A stretch of DNA of 59,824 bases from Planctomycetota bacterium (GTDB taxonomy: Bacteria > Planctomycetota > Phycisphaerae > Phycisphaerales > UBA1924). The stretch covers positions 1 to 59,824 of the forward strand of contig JACTNA010000015.1 of NCBI GenBank assembly GCA_014584315.1. Reading direction: 5' to 3'. The first letter of the stretch is position 1. Each line of letters starts with the position of its first letter. The notes beneath the pieces were generated by a model. The model was not told where the DNA came from, searched no databases, and saw nothing but the letters and a program-made list of their open reading frames with translations. A program made the position numbers and the translations under genes. Positions 7,672-16,388 of the stretch are shown here, piece by piece.

Positions 7672-9750
7672 TCACAGGCCGTACTCGGTCCAACGAGCGG
7701 ACACGCGGTCCCGGATGTCCTGCGCCATCGCGAGCAGCGGCGGCCAGTCGCGGACGGCTCGCCCGGCCTCCGCGTCGTCCGCGCCCTTGGGGGTCGCGTC
7801 GAAGCCGGCCATCGAGCCGCGTTCATCGCGCAGGATGATGGTGTCGCGCCCCGGGTCCCAGTTGGCGGGCCAGTGGAAGAGCGCGGCATCGGCATCCTCG
7901 AGCGCGACACCCCGCCCGAACACGACGACGAAACGAACCAGCCCCGCGCCGGCCGCGAATGCCCCCTCGACCACGCGACGGGCCAGCCCGGCTCGCCCTG
8001 TGGCATCCGCCGACTTGTCCGCGCGGACGAGCAGCCAACCCGGACAATCGCCGTCGAGGCGAGCGTCGAGCACACCCTCAACCCCGCGAACGCGCTCGAC
8101 GATCGAAGCTGCCTTCGCGCCCTCCGCGATCGGCAGCGACCCATCGGCGACCCCGATCCCGTCGATCTCCTCGCCGGACCGCTTGCGCGTGCAGTCGAAG
8201 CCCATCTTCGTCCCCGCCCCGAGGTGCGGCGCGGCATGGTCGAGGATGTCCAGCGGCCCGTGCACGATCTCGACGTCGCGGGCGGGGTCGCACCAGCGCG
8301 CCGCGGCCTCCATGACGGCGCGCCGGTCGTGGACGTCCACATCCGCGTCCACCACGAAGACCGTCTTCGTCCACGACATCTGCCCCGCGCCCCAGACCGC
8401 GTGCATCACGCGCCGCGCGTGCAGGGGGTAGTGCTTGCGGATGCGGATGAAGACGCAGTTATGGAACGCGCCGAACATCGGCAGGTCGTAGTCGTCGATG
8501 TCGGGGATGATCGTGCGCAGCAGCGGCAGCATGATTCGCTCGGTCGCCTTGCCGAGGTAGTAGTCCTCCTGCGGCGGCAGGCCCACGATCGTCGTCGGGT
8601 AGACCGCCCCGCGCCGGTGCGTGACGGCCGTCACCTCCATGATCGGGTATCGGTCCGGCAGCGAGTAGAACCCCGTGTGGTCGCCGAAGGGGCCTTCGAA
8701 GAGCGCGCCCGGGCCGAGCGGCCCGCACGAGGGGTCCCGAGGGTCCCAGCCGGGATAGCCCGCCTCGGTCGAGACCCAGCCCTCGATGACGATCTCGGAG
8801 TTCGCCGGAACGCGCAGGGGAACCGTGCGCGCCCGTACCATCGGGACCCCCCCCCCGTTGAGGAACCCGGCCATCAGCAGTTCGCTGATGCCCGGCGGCA
8901 GCGGGCAGGTCGCGGCGTAGGGCAGCACGCTCTCCCCGCCGAGCGCGAGGGCCACGGGCATGCGCTCGCCCCGCTCCTTCCACGACCGCCAGTGCCGCGC
9001 CCCGTCGTGGTGCATGTGCCAGTGCATCGCCAGCAGGCGGGGACCCATCAGTTGCATCCGGTACATGCCGACGTTGTGGCTCGCGGGCTTCGGCTTGCCC
9101 GCGTCGTCGGCGTGGATGGTGTGGACCCCCGCGAGCGTGACGTATCGGCCCCGATACAGCCGGTCCCACGCCTCCCCGCGCTCGACCCCCCGCACGCCGC
9201 CGTTCACGCCCGGCGGGTACCCGACGGCCGCGGGGTCGCCGTCGAGGGGCCAGCAGCGGATCAGCGGCAGGCGTCGCAGGTCGATGGCGTCGGCGGTGAG
9301 CACGACCTCCTGGCACGCCGCCCTCGCCACGCGCCGCGGCCCGACACGCAGGAGCGGGAGCAACTCGCGAGCCTTCGCCAACGCCTCGCCCAGACCCTTC
9401 GGCGGCTGCGGGCGGACGAGCGACGCGATGCGCGCCGCGATGGACTCGAACCCGCCGTCGCCCGCGCACCCGAGCGCCATCTCCATGCGACGGTACGAGC
9501 CGAAGGCGTTGATGAGGACCGGGAACTCCGAACCCTCGACGTTCTCGAAGAGCAGCGCGCGACCGCCGAGGTTCGCGTGGGCTGGGTCGGTCCGCCGCGC
9601 CGCTGCGCTGGGCGGGTTCGGCGCGTGAGACTTGCTCTCTCGATCGGCGATCTCGGCGATCTCGAGCACGGGCGAGACCGGCGCACGGACGCGGGCCAGT
9701 TCGCCCGCGCGCTCGAGTGCCGCCGTAAACTCGCCGAGTGTCCGGTACAC
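7672..9750 (-). CDS. UbiD-family prenylated-FMN-dependent decarboxylase
   Basis: A 692-residue member of the UbiD family, enzymes that decarboxylate aromatic or polyprenyl-aromatic acids using prenylated FMN made by UbiX (not in this window). Recognisable blocks include NVGMYRMQLMG, the cofactor/active-site stretch LFEGPFGDHTGFYS and the PPQEDYYLGKATERIMLP region. It is much longer than E. coli UbiD (about 500 residues). Planctomycetes use menaquinone, so a role in menaquinone synthesis (MenA-route-like or futalosine-pathway MqnL-like) is my inference, not shown here. The GTG at 9750 is preceded at 6 nt by TAGGCT, suggesting a leaderless mRNA. A run of ten G on the coding strand (near 8848) encodes GGG in frame. 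Confidence 0.88.
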   Translation of the reverse strand: MYRTLGEFTAALERAGELARVRAPVSPVLEIAEIADRESKSHAPNPPSAAARRTDPAHANLGGRALLFENVEGSEFPVLINAFGSYRRMEMALGCAGDGGFESIAARIASLVRPQPPKGLGEALAKARELLPLLRVGPRRVARAACQEVVLTADAIDLRRLPLIRCWPLDGDPAAVGYPPGVNGGVRGVERGEAWDRLYRGRYVTLAGVHTIHADDAGKPKPASHNVGMYRMQLMGPRLLAMHWHMHHDGARHWRSWKERGERMPVALALGGESVLPYAATCPLPPGISELLMAGFLNGGGVPMVRARTVPLRVPANSEIVIEGWVSTEAGYPGWDPRDPSCGPLGPGALFEGPFGDHTGFYSLPDRYPIMEVTAVTHRRGAVYPTTIVGLPPQEDYYLGKATERIMLPLLRTIIPDIDDYDLPMFGAFHNCVFIRIRKHYPLHARRVMHAVWGAGQMSWTKTVFVVDADVDVHDRRAVMEAAARWCDPARDVEIVHGPLDILDHAAPHLGAGTKMGFDCTRKRSGEEIDGIGVADGSLPIAEGAKAASIVERVRGVEGVLDARLDGDCPGWLLVRADKSADATGRAGLARRVVEGAFAAGAGLVRFVVVFGRGVALEDADAALFHWPANWDPGRDTIILRDERGSMAGFDATPKGADDAEAGRAVRDWPPLLAMAQDIRDRVSARWTEYGL

Positions 9751-9762
9751 CGCCCCAGCCTA
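9726..9762. promoter_or_regulatory. Overlapping divergent promoters of ubiD and methyltransferase
   Basis: On the plus strand TAAACT (9726-9731) lies 6 nt before GTG 9738. On the minus strand TAGGCT (9762-9757) lies 6 nt before GTG 9750. Each -10 element sits inside or against the other gene's first codons, so the two coding regions overlap head to head by 13 bp if both starts are right. There is no Shine-Dalgarno for either gene. Confidence 0.55.
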
Positions 9763-10412
9763 TGTCCGCCGGCCCGACGCTGCCGCCCGGTCTTCCGGCG
9801 CAGGCGTACGCGGCGCAGCGCGACTGGCCGGGGTACTTCGACGCCGTCGCGGGCAAGCCGGCACGCGAGACGCTCCTGCTCGCCCTCGAACGATTCGATC
9901 GCGAGCCTGCGTCGCGCGGCGGTCGGCTCGCCGTCGATCTCGGGTGCGGCGAAGGACGCGACACGGCGGAACTGCTGCGGCGCGGGTGGCACGTGCTCGC
10001 CATCGACGGGCACCCGGACGCGCTCCGCCGGCTGCTCGAACGCCCCGACCTCCCCCACCGCGATCGGCTCCGCACGCTGCTCGCGCCGTTCGAGGGGCTG
10101 GACGTGCCCGCCTGCGACCTGGTGAACGCGAGTTTCTCGCTCCCGTTCTGCCCGCCGCACGCCTGCGGCGCCCTGTGGTCCTCCGTCGTGGACGCGATCC
10201 GGCCCGGCGGGCGGTTCGCGGGGCAGTTGTTCGGCGACCGCGACACCTGGGCGTCACTCCCGGATCGCTCGCATCAGACGCGCGAGCAGGCCCTCGCGAT
10301 GCTCGACCCCTTCGATCTCGAACGGTTCGACGAGGACGAGAAACCCGGCTCGGACGCCTTCGGCACGCCCAAGCACTGGCACGTATTCCACATTGTGGCG
10401 CGAAAGCGGTAG
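9738..10412 (+). CDS. Class I SAM-dependent methyltransferase
   Basis: A 224-residue Rossmann-fold methyltransferase. Motif I is VDLGCGEGRD (about residues 66-75), motif II is VLAIDGHPDAL, and a post-motif stretch LVNASFSLPFCPP follows, resembling TehB/UbiE-like small-molecule methyltransferases. The substrate cannot be told from sequence. I take GTG 9738 because TAAACT lies 6 nt upstream, the pattern seen before many starts here. The alternative is ATG 9762, giving 216 residues. It is divergent from ubiD, with overlapping 5' ends. The next gene follows 39 bp later in the same direction. Confidence 0.85.
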   Translation: MSGTPPQPMSAGPTLPPGLPAQAYAAQRDWPGYFDAVAGKPARETLLLALERFDREPASRGGRLAVDLGCGEGRDTAELLRRGWHVLAIDGHPDALRRLLERPDLPHRDRLRTLLAPFEGLDVPACDLVNASFSLPFCPPHACGALWSSVVDAIRPGGRFAGQLFGDRDTWASLPDRSHQTREQALAMLDPFDLERFDEDEKPGSDAFGTPKHWHVFHIVARKR

Positions 10413-10451
10413 CCTTGGACGCCCAACCACCCGCCGGGGGAGCCGACCCGC

Positions 10452-11597
10452 ATGACGACCGCTCCGACCGCAGAACTCGCGACCGCCGCCACGCGGAGCG
10501 ATGGCCTCGTCATCGATCTGCACCACGTGGCCAAGACCTACCGGGGGCGCATCCGCGCCCTGTGCGGGATCGACATGCAGGTCCGTCGCGGCGAGGTCTT
10601 CGGCCTGCTCGGGCCGAACGGCGCGGGCAAGTCCACGCTCGTCAAGATCCTGATGACCGTGATCCGCCCGACCGAGTGCCGCGGCACGATGCTCGGCGAG
10701 CCGATCGGGCACAAGCCGACGCTCGCCAAGGTCGGCTACCTGCCCGAGCACCACCGCTTCCCGCCGTACCTCACCGGCGCGCAGGTCGTGGACTTCTACG
10801 GCGCGCTCGCGGGCACGCCGCGGGCCGACCGGCGGCGCCGCACCGGCGAACTGCTCGAACTCGTCGGCATGAAGGACTGGGCCAGGAAAAAGGTCGGATC
10901 GTACTCCAAGGGCATGCGCCAGCGCGTCGGCATCGCGCAGGCGCTCGTCAACTCGCCCGACGTCGTCCTGCTCGACGAGCCGACGGACGGCGTGGACCCC
11001 GTCGGCCGGCGCGACATCCGCGAGATCGTGCAGCGGCTGCGCTCGGAGGGACGGACGGTCTTCGTCAACTCCCATCTGCTCTCCGAACTGGAGATGGTCT
11101 GCGACCGCGTGGCGATCCTCGTGCAGGGGCGCGTGGTGCAGCAGGGAACGATCGACGAACTGACGGCGGACAAGCGTCGCTATGAGATCGAACTGGCCGC
11201 GGAGCCGGAGGTGGCGGCGACGTACTTCCAACGCGCACTGCCCGAAGCGATCCGCCACGGCGAGCACGCGGTACTGCCGCCGCCCGCGGGCGACGCGGAC
11301 GCGACGGCCGCGCCGCCGACGCATTCGCCGATGGCGCGCCGCGTTGGCTACCACGGGCAACTGGCCACGGGCGAATGGCTGGAGATCGACCACGCGACGC
11401 TGCGCATCGGGAGCACGGAGCCCGCGACGATCCAGCCGATCATCGACGCCCTGCGCGAGCGGGGCGCCGTGATCCGGTCGATCCGCCAGCACCGCCCGTC
11501 GCTGGAGGACCTCTTCATGCAGGCCGTGACAGACCCGAACACGGGCGCGACACTCAAGCCCGGCGCGGACCGGGCACGCAAGGGGCGCACGCCATGA
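10452..11597 (+). CDS. ABC transporter ATP-binding protein
   Basis: A 381-residue ATPase of an ABC-2 export system, acting at the inner face of the membrane with the permease encoded next. Walker A GPNGAGKST (54-62), signature YSKGMRQR (150-157), Walker B VVLLDEP (170-176) and the switch His (VNSHLLSE) are intact. After about residue 235 comes a 145-residue C-terminal extension ending SLEDLFMQAV, as in DrrA/NatA-type exporters, with an Ala/Pro-rich linker. GGGGGAG precedes the ATG. The stop codon overlaps the permease start (ATGA at 11594), so the two are translationally coupled. Confidence 0.93.
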   Translation: MTTAPTAELATAATRSDGLVIDLHHVAKTYRGRIRALCGIDMQVRRGEVFGLLGPNGAGKSTLVKILMTVIRPTECRGTMLGEPIGHKPTLAKVGYLPEHHRFPPYLTGAQVVDFYGALAGTPRADRRRRTGELLELVGMKDWARKKVGSYSKGMRQRVGIAQALVNSPDVVLLDEPTDGVDPVGRRDIREIVQRLRSEGRTVFVNSHLLSELEMVCDRVAILVQGRVVQQGTIDELTADKRRYEIELAAEPEVAATYFQRALPEAIRHGEHAVLPPPAGDADATAAPPTHSPMARRVGYHGQLATGEWLEIDHATLRIGSTEPATIQPIIDALRERGAVIRSIRQHRPSLEDLFMQAVTDPNTGATLKPGADRARKGRTP

Positions 11598-12763
11598 TGA
11601 TGCGCCAGACCGCGGCCCTGTTCGCCGACGCCTACCGCGAACTCAACTCGCGCAAACTGTTCTGGATCACGCTCGTGCTGTCGGGGCTGGTCGTGGCGGC
11701 GTTCGCGGCCGTCGGCATCGACAGGCAGGGAATCACCATCCTCTGGTTCAGGCTGGACTTCATCCCGCTCAACAGCGACGCCCTGTCGCCCGCGCTGCTC
11801 TACAAGACCATGTTCCTCAACCTGGGGCTGAATCTCTGGCTCGCCTGGATCGCCGCGATCCTCGCGCTCATCACGACGGCGGGGATGATCCCCGACCTCA
11901 TCGCCGGCGGCTCGATCGAGATGATGCTCTCCAAGCCGATTTCGCGTGTGCGGCTCTTCCTCACCAAGTACGCCGCCGGGTTGCTCTTCGTCTCACTCCA
12001 GGTCGGCGTGTTCAGCGTGGCGTCGTTTGGCGTCATCGGAATCCGCGGCGGAGAGTGGGAGCCGGCCCTGCTCCTGGCCATCCCGCTCGTCGTCGCGTTC
12101 TTCAGCTTCCTTTTCTGCATGTGCGTCCTGTTCGGCCTGCTCACCCGATCGACCATCGCGTCGCTGCTGCTCACGCTTCTGTTCTGGTTCTTCATCTTCA
12201 TCCTCAACGCGACCGACGCCGCTCTGGTCCAGTGGCGGTCGATGGCGGAGGCCCAGCGCGACGCGCTCGTCAGGCAGGTCGCGCAGGCCGAGGACAACAC
12301 AAGGCAACTCCTCATCGCGGAGCGACGATCGCTCGGCGAGGAACTCCCCGAGGACTATCACCCGACAGAAGACGAGATCGCTCGCGTCAACCCGTTCCTC
12401 AAAGGCCTGCGCGACAAGCGAAACTCGTCGGAGAAGACCGCCGCTCAGGCCGCGAAGTGGTCCGGCATCATCTTCGCGGCGAAGACCGTCGTTCCAAAGA
12501 CAGGCGAGACGATCGCGCTGCTCGAACGCACCCTCATCTCGATGGCGGAACTCGACTCGCTCATGGGCGGACAGAACGCGCAGAAGCAGACGACCGTCGA
12601 CGAGCAGACGGCTTCCGTGGAGTTGAGCGAGCGCGACGTCTCGATGCGATCGGCCGCGATCCTGCGCGAGCGCTCCGTGCTGTGGGTGCTCGGCACCTCC
12701 TTCGCCTTCGAGGCCGTCGTGCTCGCGATGTCGTGCTTCATCTTCGCCCGGCGCGACTTCTGA
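11594..12763 (+). CDS. ABC-2 type transporter permease
   Basis: A 389-residue inner-membrane protein with about six hydrophobic segments: near residues 23-43, 70-100, 130-160, 168-190, 195-210 and a last one at 360-385. It matches the ABC-2 permease layout. Between the fifth and sixth helix is a charged, non-membrane insert of about 140 residues (roughly 212-355), probably an extracytoplasmic domain, which is long for the family. The gene starts ATGATGATG. The first ATG overlaps the stop of the ATPase gene and is used here. The substrate is unknown. Confidence 0.88.
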   Translation: MMMRQTAALFADAYRELNSRKLFWITLVLSGLVVAAFAAVGIDRQGITILWFRLDFIPLNSDALSPALLYKTMFLNLGLNLWLAWIAAILALITTAGMIPDLIAGGSIEMMLSKPISRVRLFLTKYAAGLLFVSLQVGVFSVASFGVIGIRGGEWEPALLLAIPLVVAFFSFLFCMCVLFGLLTRSTIASLLLTLLFWFFIFILNATDAALVQWRSMAEAQRDALVRQVAQAEDNTRQLLIAERRSLGEELPEDYHPTEDEIARVNPFLKGLRDKRNSSEKTAAQAAKWSGIIFAAKTVVPKTGETIALLERTLISMAELDSLMGGQNAQKQTTVDEQTASVELSERDVSMRSAAILRERSVLWVLGTSFAFEAVVLAMSCFIFARRDF

Positions 12764-12812
12764 CCGCCGACGCGCAGACGCCGCGATCCGTCGCGGGCTA
12801 CCGTCTGGCGGC

Positions 12813-14018
12813 ATGTCGCACCCCAGCCCAGTCATCGCGCACGCCGCCGAGGCCGAGCCGCTCACGTCGCCCTACGCCGCGCCGGGCGATCCGACGCTGG
12901 CGATCGAAGTGGTCCAGGCGTTCGGTCCGATGCCGCTCGAGTACGCCGCGATCCGCCGCTCGTGCGGCCTGCTCGACCTGCCGCAGCGCGCGGTGATCGA
13001 AGCGACGGGCGCGGACCGCCTCGACTTCCTGAATCGGATGATCACGCAGGAACTCCGCGACCTGGCCCCCCTTCACACGCGCCGGGCGTTCTGGCTCAAC
13101 CGCAAGGGGCGGATCGACGCCGACCTGCGCGTGATCGAACTCGGCGGCCGCACGCTGCTGGAACTCGACGCGCACGCCCTGAAACGCACCCTGGAGACGC
13201 TCCCCGCGTTCGTCTTCTCCGAGGACGTGACGTTCCGCGACGCGACGCAGGAGTTGCACCGTCTCGCGCTGCACGGGCCCGGTGGCGGCGCGCTGCTCGA
13301 CGCCGCGGCCTCGCCGACCGGCGACCGACCCGCGGCGTCGCTCGGCCAGGGCGAGGCGACCACCGCCAGCATCGCCGGCGCGGAGATCATCGTCGTGCGC
13401 GACGATTCGGCCGGCGAGACCGGGCTGGAACTCATCGTGCCGACCGACGCGGCGGCGCGGGTGTTCGACGGGCTGCTCGAAGCCGGTGGCTGGCGGTGGG
13501 ACGCGCCCGAGGCCTTCGACCCCGGCGCGGCGCGCGCCCGCGTGCGACCGATCGGCTGGCTCGCGTACAACGTCGCACGCATCGAGGCCGGCACGCCGCT
13601 CTACTACCTGGATTTCGGCCCGGACTCGCTCCCGCACGAGACCGGTGTGCTGCACGACCGCGTCTCCTTCCGCAAGGGCTGCTACCTCGGGCAGGAGGTT
13701 GTCGCACGCATGGAGTCGCTCGGCCAGCCGAAGCAGCGGCTGGTCGCGCTCCGGATCGACGCCGCCCCCATCGGGCACGAGACGCCCCAGCCGGTGACGG
13801 GCGACGCCGTCTTCGCGGAGGACGGGGGCGACAAGCCGATCGGCGCGGTGACGAGTTCGACGATCTCGCCCATGCTCGGCGGCGTCCCGGTCTGCTTCGC
13901 GATGGTGCGCTCGGCGCACATCACGCCCGGCACGCGACTGAACGTCGAAGCAGGCGGTCTTCGTGTCGGCGCGGCCGTGCAGGACGGGCTGGCCTTCCAC
14001 CGGACGGTCAAGGCCTGA
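12813..14018 (+). CDS. ygfZ: Folate-binding YgfZ-like protein (GcvT fold)
   Basis: A 401-residue member of the YgfZ/IBA57 family, tetrahydrofolate-binding proteins that assist assembly or repair of Fe-S enzymes such as MiaB. The signature KGCYLGQEVVARM (about 288-300), containing the conserved Cys, separates it from true aminomethyltransferase GcvT. The N-terminal DRLDFLNRMITQEL block is also typical. The ATG at 12813 has TACCGT 8 nt upstream and no Shine-Dalgarno, suggesting leaderless expression. Its last 11 bases overlap the 3' end of ribD on the other strand. Confidence 0.92.
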   Translation: MSHPSPVIAHAAEAEPLTSPYAAPGDPTLAIEVVQAFGPMPLEYAAIRRSCGLLDLPQRAVIEATGADRLDFLNRMITQELRDLAPLHTRRAFWLNRKGRIDADLRVIELGGRTLLELDAHALKRTLETLPAFVFSEDVTFRDATQELHRLALHGPGGGALLDAAASPTGDRPAASLGQGEATTASIAGAEIIVVRDDSAGETGLELIVPTDAAARVFDGLLEAGGWRWDAPEAFDPGAARARVRPIGWLAYNVARIEAGTPLYYLDFGPDSLPHETGVLHDRVSFRKGCYLGQEVVARMESLGQPKQRLVALRIDAAPIGHETPQPVTGDAVFAEDGGDKPIGAVTSSTISPMLGGVPVCFAMVRSAHITPGTRLNVEAGGLRVGAAVQDGLAFHRTVKA

Positions 14019-15114
14019 CAGCGCAGCACCAGCGCTCCACGTCCACGCCGGTGCGCCTTGTGCGCACGAGGGTGAGGCGGCCCGGGTCGCCGACCGTCCG
14101 GCGCAGTCGTTCCTCGTCCGGCGAGAGCGGCGATGCGTCGCGCGGGCCTGATGGGGCGGCATGTACCAGCGCGGCATCCACAAGTCCCGCCTCGAACATC
14201 GACCCCAGCAGCCGCGGCCCGGCTTCGAGCAGCACAGTCGCCGTCCCGTATCGATCGACGAGCAGTCGCAGGGCGGCGTGCGGGTCGACGCGCCCCGACC
14301 CGCCGACCGCGACAACGCTCACGCCCGCAGACTCCATGACGCGCCGGGCCTCCGCCGGCGGTTCACCCGCCGTCACGATCGTCGTGGGCACGTCCCGCGC
14401 GGTCCGCACGAGCGCGCACCCGGGCGGCGTCTCCAGGCGCGCGTCGATCACCACCCGGCGTGCCACGCGATGGACACGCACACCGCGGGCCGTCAGCATC
14501 GGGTCGTCGCTCAGCACTGTGCCGATGCCCGTCACGACGGCGTCCACGCGCGCACGAATGCGGTGCACGCGCCGGCGTGAGGCTTTGCACGAGATCCACC
14601 GCGGCTCGCCCTCGCGCGAGACCATCCGGCCGTCGGCGGTCTGCGCCCACTTGGCGAGCACCCACGGCAGGCCGGTCGTCACTCGCTTGACGAACGGGTC
14701 GCTCACGCGCACCGCGAGCGCGCTCTCCTCGCACGCCTCGCACTCGATGCCGGCGCGGCGCAGCACGTCCGCTCCGCCTCGGCTCGTCTCGTGCGGGTCC
14801 GGACGGGCGAACACGACGCGCGCCACGCCGGCCTCGATCAGCGCTTCGGTGCAGGGCGGCTGCTTGCCGTGGTGGCAGCACGGTTCGAGCGTGACGAAGA
14901 CCGTCGTTCCGCGCGGGTCGTGCCCGCGCCGGCGGCAGTCCGCCAGCGCCTCACGCTCCGCGTGCAGACCGCCGAAGCGGCGGTGGTGCCCCAGCCCGAT
15001 CACCACGCCGTCGCGGACGATCACCGCCCCGACCATCGGGTTCGGCTCGGCGTCGCCCATCGCCCGCAGGGCCAGGCGGGCCGCGAGATCCAGCATGTCC
15101 TTGGCGTCGGCCAT
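14008..15114 (-). CDS. ribD: Bifunctional riboflavin biosynthesis deaminase/reductase RibD
   Basis: RibD deaminates the pyrimidine ring and reduces the ribosyl chain of the GTP-derived precursor, steps two and three of riboflavin synthesis. The 368-residue protein has the zinc deaminase site HAERE and PCCHHGKQPPC near the N-terminus (about 52-85). The reductase domain (about 150-360) contains LAKWAQTADGRM and VLLEAGPRLLGS. The ATG at 15114 fits the family N-terminus. A GTG nine codons upstream is possible. No FMN riboswitch is visible before it. It follows the RNase HII-like gene by 54 bp on the same strand and may share its transcript. Confidence 0.94.
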   Translation of the reverse strand: MADAKDMLDLAARLALRAMGDAEPNPMVGAVIVRDGVVIGLGHHRRFGGLHAEREALADCRRRGHDPRGTTVFVTLEPCCHHGKQPPCTEALIEAGVARVVFARPDPHETSRGGADVLRRAGIECEACEESALAVRVSDPFVKRVTTGLPWVLAKWAQTADGRMVSREGEPRWISCKASRRRVHRIRARVDAVVTGIGTVLSDDPMLTARGVRVHRVARRVVIDARLETPPGCALVRTARDVPTTIVTAGEPPAEARRVMESAGVSVVAVGGSGRVDPHAALRLLVDRYGTATVLLEAGPRLLGSMFEAGLVDAALVHAAPSGPRDASPLSPDEERLRRTVGDPGRLTLVRTRRTGVDVERWCCAVRP

Positions 15115-15168
15115 CTGACTGGGAAGAAGGGATCGAGGCACGCGGCATCAAGGCGTCGAGTGCAAACG

Positions 15169-16140
15169 CTACGCCGTCCGCACCAGCGACTCCCGCTCGG
15201 ACTCGGTCAGCACGCCGTTGAGGTCATCGAGCCATCGGCGGGCGTCCTGCACGTAGCCGGCGGTCGGCTTCAGTTCCGGCACGCGAGCGCACCAGTAGCG
15301 GTTGAAGCGGGCCATCGCCAGTTCGCGGATGAACTTGGCCGTCATCGACGCGAGGGCGACGGGCAGGTGCGCGTCCTCGGCCTCGGGGCGGAACTGCACG
15401 ACAAACCGCTCGCCGCCGACCGAATACCGGCTGCACCGCTCGCTCTCTTCGAGCGTCTCGACGGCGCGCCCCGGCGCGGCGGCGCGGATCATGCCCGCGT
15501 AACTGCGGCGTCCGCAATGGCGATCGCACACGACGCGCACGGAGTCCGGCCCGTCGGCCCAGCGATCGACGACGCGCCGGAGATACCGGGCGAAGACCGC
15601 CGCCGTCACGCCCGCCTTGCTCCCGCCGCGCCGGATCTCCTCGTTGAACTCGCCCTCGCCCACCGCGATGCACGCGAGCGCGATCGGCTCGATCGCGCCG
15701 GACGCGCACGCGAGCGCGACCGCGTTGCGCGCGAACGCCAGCGACTCCGCCGAGCAGGACACCGGCAGCGGCGCGGCCTCGCCGCGGTACCACGGGCGGT
15801 CTTCGAGCCGCGTCCCGAGGGCGGCGAAGAGCGCGGCGTCGTCGCGGGGCGCGTCCTCCGCGACCCCGCCGAACGCGAGCACGCCGCGCTCCAGGTGCGT
15901 CAGCGGGTGGCGGGTCTTCGATTGATTCGAGAGTTTCAGGCGCTTCGAGTCCGCGACGGCGACGCGGCCTCGCTTGTCGCCCGGCTCGCGGCAGACGCCC
16001 GCCGAGAGCGCGGCCCAGAGGTCGGGGGCCGGCTCGCCCTCGGCCCACCCCTCGACGCGGAACGCGGCGAACCCGACGCAGAGCGGCCCGAGCATCGGCC
16101 CGTACCCAGCCTCGTCGATGCCGCAGTAGACCAGGGCCAT
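15169..16140 (-). CDS. Divergent RNase HII-like protein
   Basis: A 323-residue protein whose N-terminus reads IDEAGYGPMLGPLCVG, matching the RNase HII catalytic start DEAGRGP. A later VVCDRHCG supplies a third acidic residue, and the block EDAHLPVALASMTAKFIRE matches the IPAISAASIxAKVxRD helix that holds the last acidic residue. It therefore has the RNase H fold and a plausible two-metal site. It is about 100 residues longer than standard RNase HII and the third motif lacks the usual VDG context. It may remove ribonucleotides from DNA, or be a planctomycete paralogue with another substrate. The ATG at 16140 has TATGTT 8 nt upstream. Confidence 0.7.
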   Translation of the reverse strand: MALVYCGIDEAGYGPMLGPLCVGFAAFRVEGWAEGEPAPDLWAALSAGVCREPGDKRGRVAVADSKRLKLSNQSKTRHPLTHLERGVLAFGGVAEDAPRDDAALFAALGTRLEDRPWYRGEAAPLPVSCSAESLAFARNAVALACASGAIEPIALACIAVGEGEFNEEIRRGGSKAGVTAAVFARYLRRVVDRWADGPDSVRVVCDRHCGRRSYAGMIRAAAPGRAVETLEESERCSRYSVGGERFVVQFRPEAEDAHLPVALASMTAKFIRELAMARFNRYWCARVPELKPTAGYVQDARRWLDDLNGVLTESERESLVRTA

Positions 16141-16190
16141 GGCCCGGCAACATACCCGTCCGGGCGCGGGCGGGCGAGCCGGAAAACGAA

Positions 16191-16215
16191 CCGGCCCGGG
16201 ACGGTCCCGGGCCGG
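16191..16215 (-). terminator. Intrinsic terminator after tRNA-Leu
   Basis: CCGGCCCGGG (16191-16200) pairs with CCCGGGCCGG (16206-16215), a 10-bp perfect stem with loop ACGGT. On the minus strand it is followed by TTCGTTTTCC. It lies 11 nt beyond the tRNA-Leu 3' end. Confidence 0.65.
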
Positions 16216-16226
16216 CTGGGTCAACA

Positions 16227-16312
16227 TGCGGACGAGAGGAGTCGAACCTCCACGGGATTTTACTCCCACTAGGACCTGAACCTAGCGCGTCTGCCAGTTC
16301 CGCCACGTCCGC
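16227..16312 (-). tRNA. tRNA-Leu (CAG anticodon)
   Basis: The minus strand gives an 86-nt class II tRNA. Acceptor stem GCGGACG/CGTCCGC, anticodon stem CTAGG/CCTAG with loop TTCAGGT, a long variable arm (GGGA...TCCC) and T-arm GAGG-TTCGACT-CCTC are all present. The anticodon is CAG, reading CUG leucine codons, the favoured Leu codon of this GC-rich genome. The discriminator is A. The 3' CCA is not encoded. It lies 76 bp downstream of recA on the same strand. Confidence 0.95.
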
Positions 16313-16326
16313 AACGGTGGGCCGGA

Positions 16327-16356
16327 AGGGTAGCCCCGGACCCGCAACGGGGACAA
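16327..16356 (-). promoter_or_regulatory. Candidate promoter of tRNA-Leu
   Basis: On the minus strand TTGTCC (16356-16351), an 18-nt spacer and TACCCT (16332-16327) lie between the recA stop and the tRNA. Transcription would start near 16319, seven bases before the mature tRNA. This would make the tRNA independent of recA readthrough. Confidence 0.45.
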
Positions 16357-16388
16357 CCGAACCGGCCCGCCCGGCCGCGCCAGCGCGG

